A program made the position numbers and the translations under genes. Below the pieces are notes generated by a model. That model was given only the letters and a program-made list of their open reading frames with translations, did no database searches and was not told the origin of the DNA. 64,000 bases of DNA, taken from NCBI GenBank assembly GCA_030141605.1, contig JAQGDQ010000052.1, positions 184,001 through 248,000 of the forward strand. The letters are read 5' to 3'. Source of the stretch: Tubiluchus corallicola (Eukaryota; Priapulida; Priapulimorpha; Priapulimorphida; Tubiluchidae). Below, piece after piece: positions 11,970-64,000 of this stretch. How positions within the stretch are numbered: position 1 is the stretch's first letter; every line of letters starts with the position of its first letter.

Positions 11970-14900
11970 TGTCCAAAACAGACAATCACATGGCCATTGC
12001 CAAATGGCCTACTGCCTAAAAGTCTGCTGTGCAACTGTCCCTAAGTGACCGTGAACTATTAAGTTCATAGATAAACACGTCGCAAATTCAGTGTTACTCA
12101 GTTCCCAGAGCTGTTGCACCCCGTTACTGTGGATCTGTTCGTTCTGAAAGACTCAACTGAATGATGCTGATTGGCAGGCGACTGGCTGCGCACGCATATT
12201 CCACTTTGTTTATGTTGACAGCGAATTTCAGCAGACAGCTTGCGTCGCTCTTCAATTTGCGTTTTTGTTAGTATGTTGTGAATCCATTGTGCATAGATAT
12301 CTAACTTTGTTTTACAATTATTTTAAGTCTTTGCTTATTGAATATGAAGAGTGGATATTTTGAAACGATTATAAGATACCACAGTTTTTCGTGAAAAGTG
12401 AGATACTAGATAAGTGACGTTTAACTAATCTTGCAAAGTCAGGTACATAATTAAATTAGATTAAATTGAATCTGACATACACGTGTATAACGTAATAAAT
12501 AAAGTTACCATATTATTAATGTAATTTTTAATAAAATTATTGAAACTTCAGAACTTAGGGACGTTTTAATCGGCATATATTGCACCTAGGGTTCCCAGTA
12601 CAGCACGGTCCCATAAACTGAACAGTTTTAAAAAATTAGATTATTTTATTGTAATTATCATAGTTTTATATAATGTTTATGTTTTATATAATTATATTTT
12701 TACGTAATTTTACGTGTTATATATATTTTGTTATGTAATAATAAATAATACGCTATAGTCAATCTTCATTATTAATTATAGTGAAAGATTCCACTACATT
12801 CAGGCACCCAGTGGAATAATTTATCTCCACATATTGTGCAAATCTCGAACACATTGAAGTTTAGAACAGCTATGTAAGAGTTTGACCTGATTTTGGACAG
12901 GAATCATGTAAATGTATGAGATAGTGTTACATCGGTGCCATACATGTATGCTGCAATAATGTTCCTAAAGGAATGCTGTAGTATCGACATTCAGTTTCAG
13001 CTTCAAAACCGAGAAGGCACAATTATAGTTTTGCACATCACAGTTTTTAAGCCAGGGCCTTTGAGTCAGAGTTTCGATTATTAATAAGGTTAATGTTTTT
13101 GTACTCGTACTCTAACCCAAAAATAATCTAAACTCCAATGCACAAAAACCCTAACTTAAAAATAATAGAAATACTGACACAAATACTTTAGCATATGGAA
13201 AGGCTAATCCTTCTGGACCCTGCTTTTCTTCAGTTGACCAAGGACATCATTTGTGGAAAAATAGGTGTTCAAAATGGGAGCACCTAAGCATGAAATGACC
13301 ATGACTTTAAAGTGATTTTGTTAGTTACATGAAGCACTTATGTGTTTTTACAAAAAATTAGATAGCTAATTTTGTGATATTTTTGTGTGAACAATTGGTA
13401 AGCTGCAGGTGCAGAAGTTCGAAGTTTAATAAGCACGCACTTATGGAAAACCACAATGCACTTACGAAAAGTCTTGAAATTCACAAGTTACGTCATAAAA
13501 TTATTTTCAAGTGACTGGTGGGTACCACCATGCCTGAAGGTTTCTTTGCATTGAAGATTTTTACTTGTTTTTTGGAAATTTCTTTTTTATGTTTTTCTAA
13601 GTTAAGTGATAGCAGTAAAATAAACCCAACATGGTAAATGATATACCACACAATTATTTCTGGCTTCAAAATAATAAATAAATTATCTAATCAGTAATTA
13701 GTCTGGCTTGAGAAAACTAACTTTGGTAACCCTGAATCAGTTGGCCAGCTATTAGGAATGAAATAAAGGACCTGTCGTAATCATATAGTAATCTACTGTA
13801 GCAGTCATGATGTACACCTTGTAAGCGAAAAGTCCAGTCCCTGAGTCAAATCTAGGCTGTTGCCATGATTTTTCACTTATTCTATCTTTTGTGTAAAAAT
13901 TCAATAGTTAGGGTTTGTCCCATCATTACTAATCAGCATAGATAGCAAGCTAAGAGAACTTGCAAGTCTGGCAAATAATTGATGAATAGTAGGAATGTTC
14001 CAGGGGCTGAATATCCCAGTATTAATGCTACAGTTCATGAACAACGTACAATCTTTGATTATTGAGATATATGGCATAGAACAGTAACTGTTCCCTGTAC
14101 TGCACACATATTAAAGTTTATAATGGGGTAGGTCCTTACTTAGTATAAAGCCTTCATTATGTTTTAAAAAACTACATTAATAGTTCTTTCTGTGTGCTCT
14201 AAACTTGTGTAGTATACGTGATCAAGCAAACAATCAATGCAAGCAAATTAGTGGTGGAGCAAGAAGAGTGAAAGCTATGCTACACTTTAGCAAGAAAGTC
14301 ATTATTGGTTATGAAACATAGTAAGCACTTGTTTAATATGGTTCAAAATTTTTTTTCTGATGATTAGTAACAGTTTAATAGGTAGTCTATCGATCATACT
14401 TCTATATCTATGGAAGTATTAACAGAGCCCCAGGCTAAACTAATGGAAAGTATTTTACTGATCATGCACATGTTAAATAATGGCTAGCACAGAAAAGTAT
14501 GTAGTACTGGCTTGCACAGTTTTAAAACAAAACCACTTATGTTCCAGAAACTGTTTACAGGGTTAAAATTATAAGAACAACTTTTCTAGGATTGTTGGGA
14601 TGAGACAGAGATTTAAAAATTGGTTTTGGTAGAAACAGTGGAGACTGATGTCTAAAGGCATGTTCAGACTAGTGAGTTTTCTGTTGTGAGTTTTTTCTCC
14701 GACAGCAGAATGGCAAGTGTGAACTTTTTGGTCAGCAAGAAATTGCATATTCTGTGATAGTACTGATTCCCGCGCATTTCTGTTTGGCAGTCCCCAGCAT
14801 TTTTTGCACCAATTTACAGCATTGTAGAATATTATATTGTAACAGCTGAAGACTCAGTCAGTTTTATAACAACGAAATACTATCTAATAAAAAGTTTGGG

Positions 14901-15906
14901 AAGTGGGTCAGTGCATGTCTCAGTAAAAGATTCAACTAGAAAAAACCATGTCTAACAAATAACTTTCCATAGTGATATGAACACCATGAGATATTGACGA
15001 AGAGAGACTAAGCTAGTTTTTGTAATGAACATTGAAATCTTAAAAGACCATGATAGCTAGTGAAGGTAACTTCGGAATTCGGTAAGTGGATCAGTATTCA
15101 TTGGCTGCTCCTACTCAAATTGGATGTTTGTAGTGAAATCAAAACCAGACCCATCAAGGCTGTATCTCCAAGAAGAGCCACTGAACCAGCATATGTGACT
15201 TAGCCACCTTCAGATGCCTCTGCGAGGTAAACAGCCAGAATCAGCCATAAATGGAATGATGAATCGAAGCGATTTATCCATCCATTAACTTACCAACTTT
15301 GGCACTATTCTTAACTTTGGTTGCCAACCATGATGTCATAACCACTCAGCCATTCATCTTGCACCTCTTATTGTACAAGAGTAGGAATATAAAAACCATG
15401 CTTGTAGGAAGCGCAACGAAAAACCAGAGTGAAACTCATAGCATTGATGCGGTGCTAAATTTAGATAAATTGTAAGTAAACTGATCAGTTGATAACAAAT
15501 AGGCCATATTTCATTTCTGTTACGTTGTATTTCATTTCAGTTTGTAATTGGCTGTTTAATTAACTTCATATGTTAAACTGTAATTTAGAATGCAAACATC
15601 ACTTGCAGGATTTGTCATCATGAATGTATAATTTTTGCAGAGTAACCTTGATGTGTTGCTGTAATGGGTTGAAGTGGAACTAGCTAGTAGAACATCTTAT
15701 TGCAAGTCTAAGACAGTCAAGCCTTAAGTGGATTTTCTGATTTTCCCTCATGACCATGAAATGCAAGGAGACAAGTGTGTTACAGAATAATCAATTTTGC
15801 TTGTGAACTTTTTTCTGTATCACATTGGGGTGAATTGTTGCTTGCAAATGACAGTTCTAAAATGGCTAAGAACTTCTTACATTTAACCTGAGAAATTTGT
15901 CTTCAG
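11970..15906. other. Intergenic region upstream of the guanylate cyclase
   Basis: No coding exon was recognised. Around 14655-14720 a GCATGTTCAGACTAGTGAG phrase resembles the ends of some short DNA elements but has no partner here. A promoter or noncoding first exon of the guanylate cyclase could lie here: a good splice acceptor (TTTGTCTTCAG) ends at 15906, 17 bases before the start codon, so part of the 5' UTR may come from an upstream exon I cannot locate. Confidence 0.4.
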
Positions 15907-15923
15907 GACCATAATTATTAACC

Positions 15924-62889
<46,966 letters not shown>

Positions 62890-64000
62890 GTGAGAATGTA
62901 CATTTAACAGGGAGTCCATTGTTAAATGTAGACTAGACACTGTAGTTTTAACATGCTGTTAATTCAGTAATTGGTCAGTTAATTATTATTTTTAAGAGAC
63001 GGTTGGATAGTGAGATAGTCGGACTATCTGTGAACAGGTTCGTCAGTTATTAAGAGTGAGCCCATTAATCAATTTGATTCATTAGTTTTACGGTATTCGT
63101 TAGTTGGGCAAGGTTACTCAACCAATCAGTACCTGCAGTACCTTGATTGACCATTTAAGTGGATGCTAAGTTGCTCAGTTGATCAGTCAAGTAGTAGTGA
63201 AACTAGCACTTTGAATAGAGTTTGTAAAGTATAATCATTTTAGTCACAACACCGTTAACTGAGTTCGATAAAAATTGACCCTTTATTGGGATTTGAAGGT
63301 GACAGGACTGCTGATCACATGTATTGAAGCTAGCATGAGACGTACGAGTAGTTAATGACTGTATTTTTTGGCAATCTGTATTCTATTTCGCACTTGTGGT
63401 CCTGAATTTGAATTTTAATTATAAGCAGTTGTTAAAGAATAAGTATGTTGTGCACCTGTTTCATTATTATAATTTAGCAACATCTTAATTACAAAAAATC
63501 AAAGGAAAATAGCAGTGCGCATTTTGTCAACTGGCAGTTACTAATTGGAAAATGATTATGGCAAGGATTAAGAGTAATTACTGTATGTAATTATCTAAGC
63601 CATTAGAGTGTTATAATTTATGGCCTGCGACATCATACTGAGGATCGTAAAAACAGAATTATGAACTTATTATTCCTCAAACACCTTAATTTGCTGTTTC
63701 ATTATTAGCTAGGGCTTTTTAGATGTTAACGAAATTGAAGGCATGCATTATAGTAACGTCTCCTGCATTTCATAACTTAATGCAGTAGACTGCATAAGGC
63801 AACAAGCAAGTACTTTTGCTACTGTACAAAGATTGAATTATCAAATTCTGTTAGTTCTTGCTATCATTACAACCAGAGAAATATTTCAAGTCATTTATAT
63901 GATTTTGCAACATATATATATATATATATATTTATGCTCTTTAAAACAGTGTATTTTACTGTACTGTCAAGATTGCCTATCCCTAAAAATATTGCTTATT
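62890..64000 (+). other. Guanylate cyclase intron 10, open at the right edge
   Basis: No continuation of the kinase-homology domain recognised. An AT dinucleotide run lies at about 63910-63930. Confidence 0.6.

Overview
This is animal nuclear DNA. It is AT-rich, gene-sparse and repeat-dense, and both recognisable genes are metazoan and split by GT-AG introns. I found no vertebrate-type repeats and nothing that fixes the phylum, so I call it an invertebrate of unknown lineage.

Two protein genes can be supported, both on the + strand. (1) The last two exons of ferredoxin/adrenodoxin reductase (FDXR) lie at 1305-2566, with the start of the gene off the left edge. (2) About 13.4 kb downstream begins a receptor-type (membrane) guanylate cyclase. 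Ten exons between 15924 and 62889 keep one frame across every junction. They encode 590 residues: signal peptide, ligand-binding ectodomain, one transmembrane segment and the start of the kinase-homology region. The rest, including the cyclase domain, lies beyond the right edge. Its first intron is about 36 kb (16308-52397) and holds most of the window's mobile DNA.

The unusual content is the repeat landscape. In 7-47 kb many loci are arrays of degenerate 14-17 bp monomers. Each monomer is a short box (GTGCC, GTACC, GTGTCC or GTGAC type) followed by an A/T run and CC(T). Arrays of one type face each other as inverted pairs around a few hundred bases of unique interior. Four copies of the GTGCC family, three of the GTACC family and two of the GTGTCC family share interiors. 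Several copies are flanked by near-perfect 9-bp direct repeats placed exactly at the ends, and two are nested (a GTACC element inside a GTGCC element, and a GTGCC element inside a GTGAC element). The GTGCC and GTACC families end in the same box, GAATGTAGG. This architecture (long inverted ends built of short tandem repeats, 9-bp target duplications) resembles Drosophila Foldback/MULE-NOF elements, and I read these loci as a diversified foldback-like, non-autonomous superfamily. No transposase was found.

Other content: a 1.2-kb large inverted repeat (29842-31064), a pair of oppositely oriented short-element copies (9903-10077 and 17347-17518), a 142-bp tandem repeat (49155-49755), long TC/GA, AC and GAT microsatellites, and one unrecognised pair of exon-like open segments (46782-47092). 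Most other open frames are shadows of the repeat arrays.
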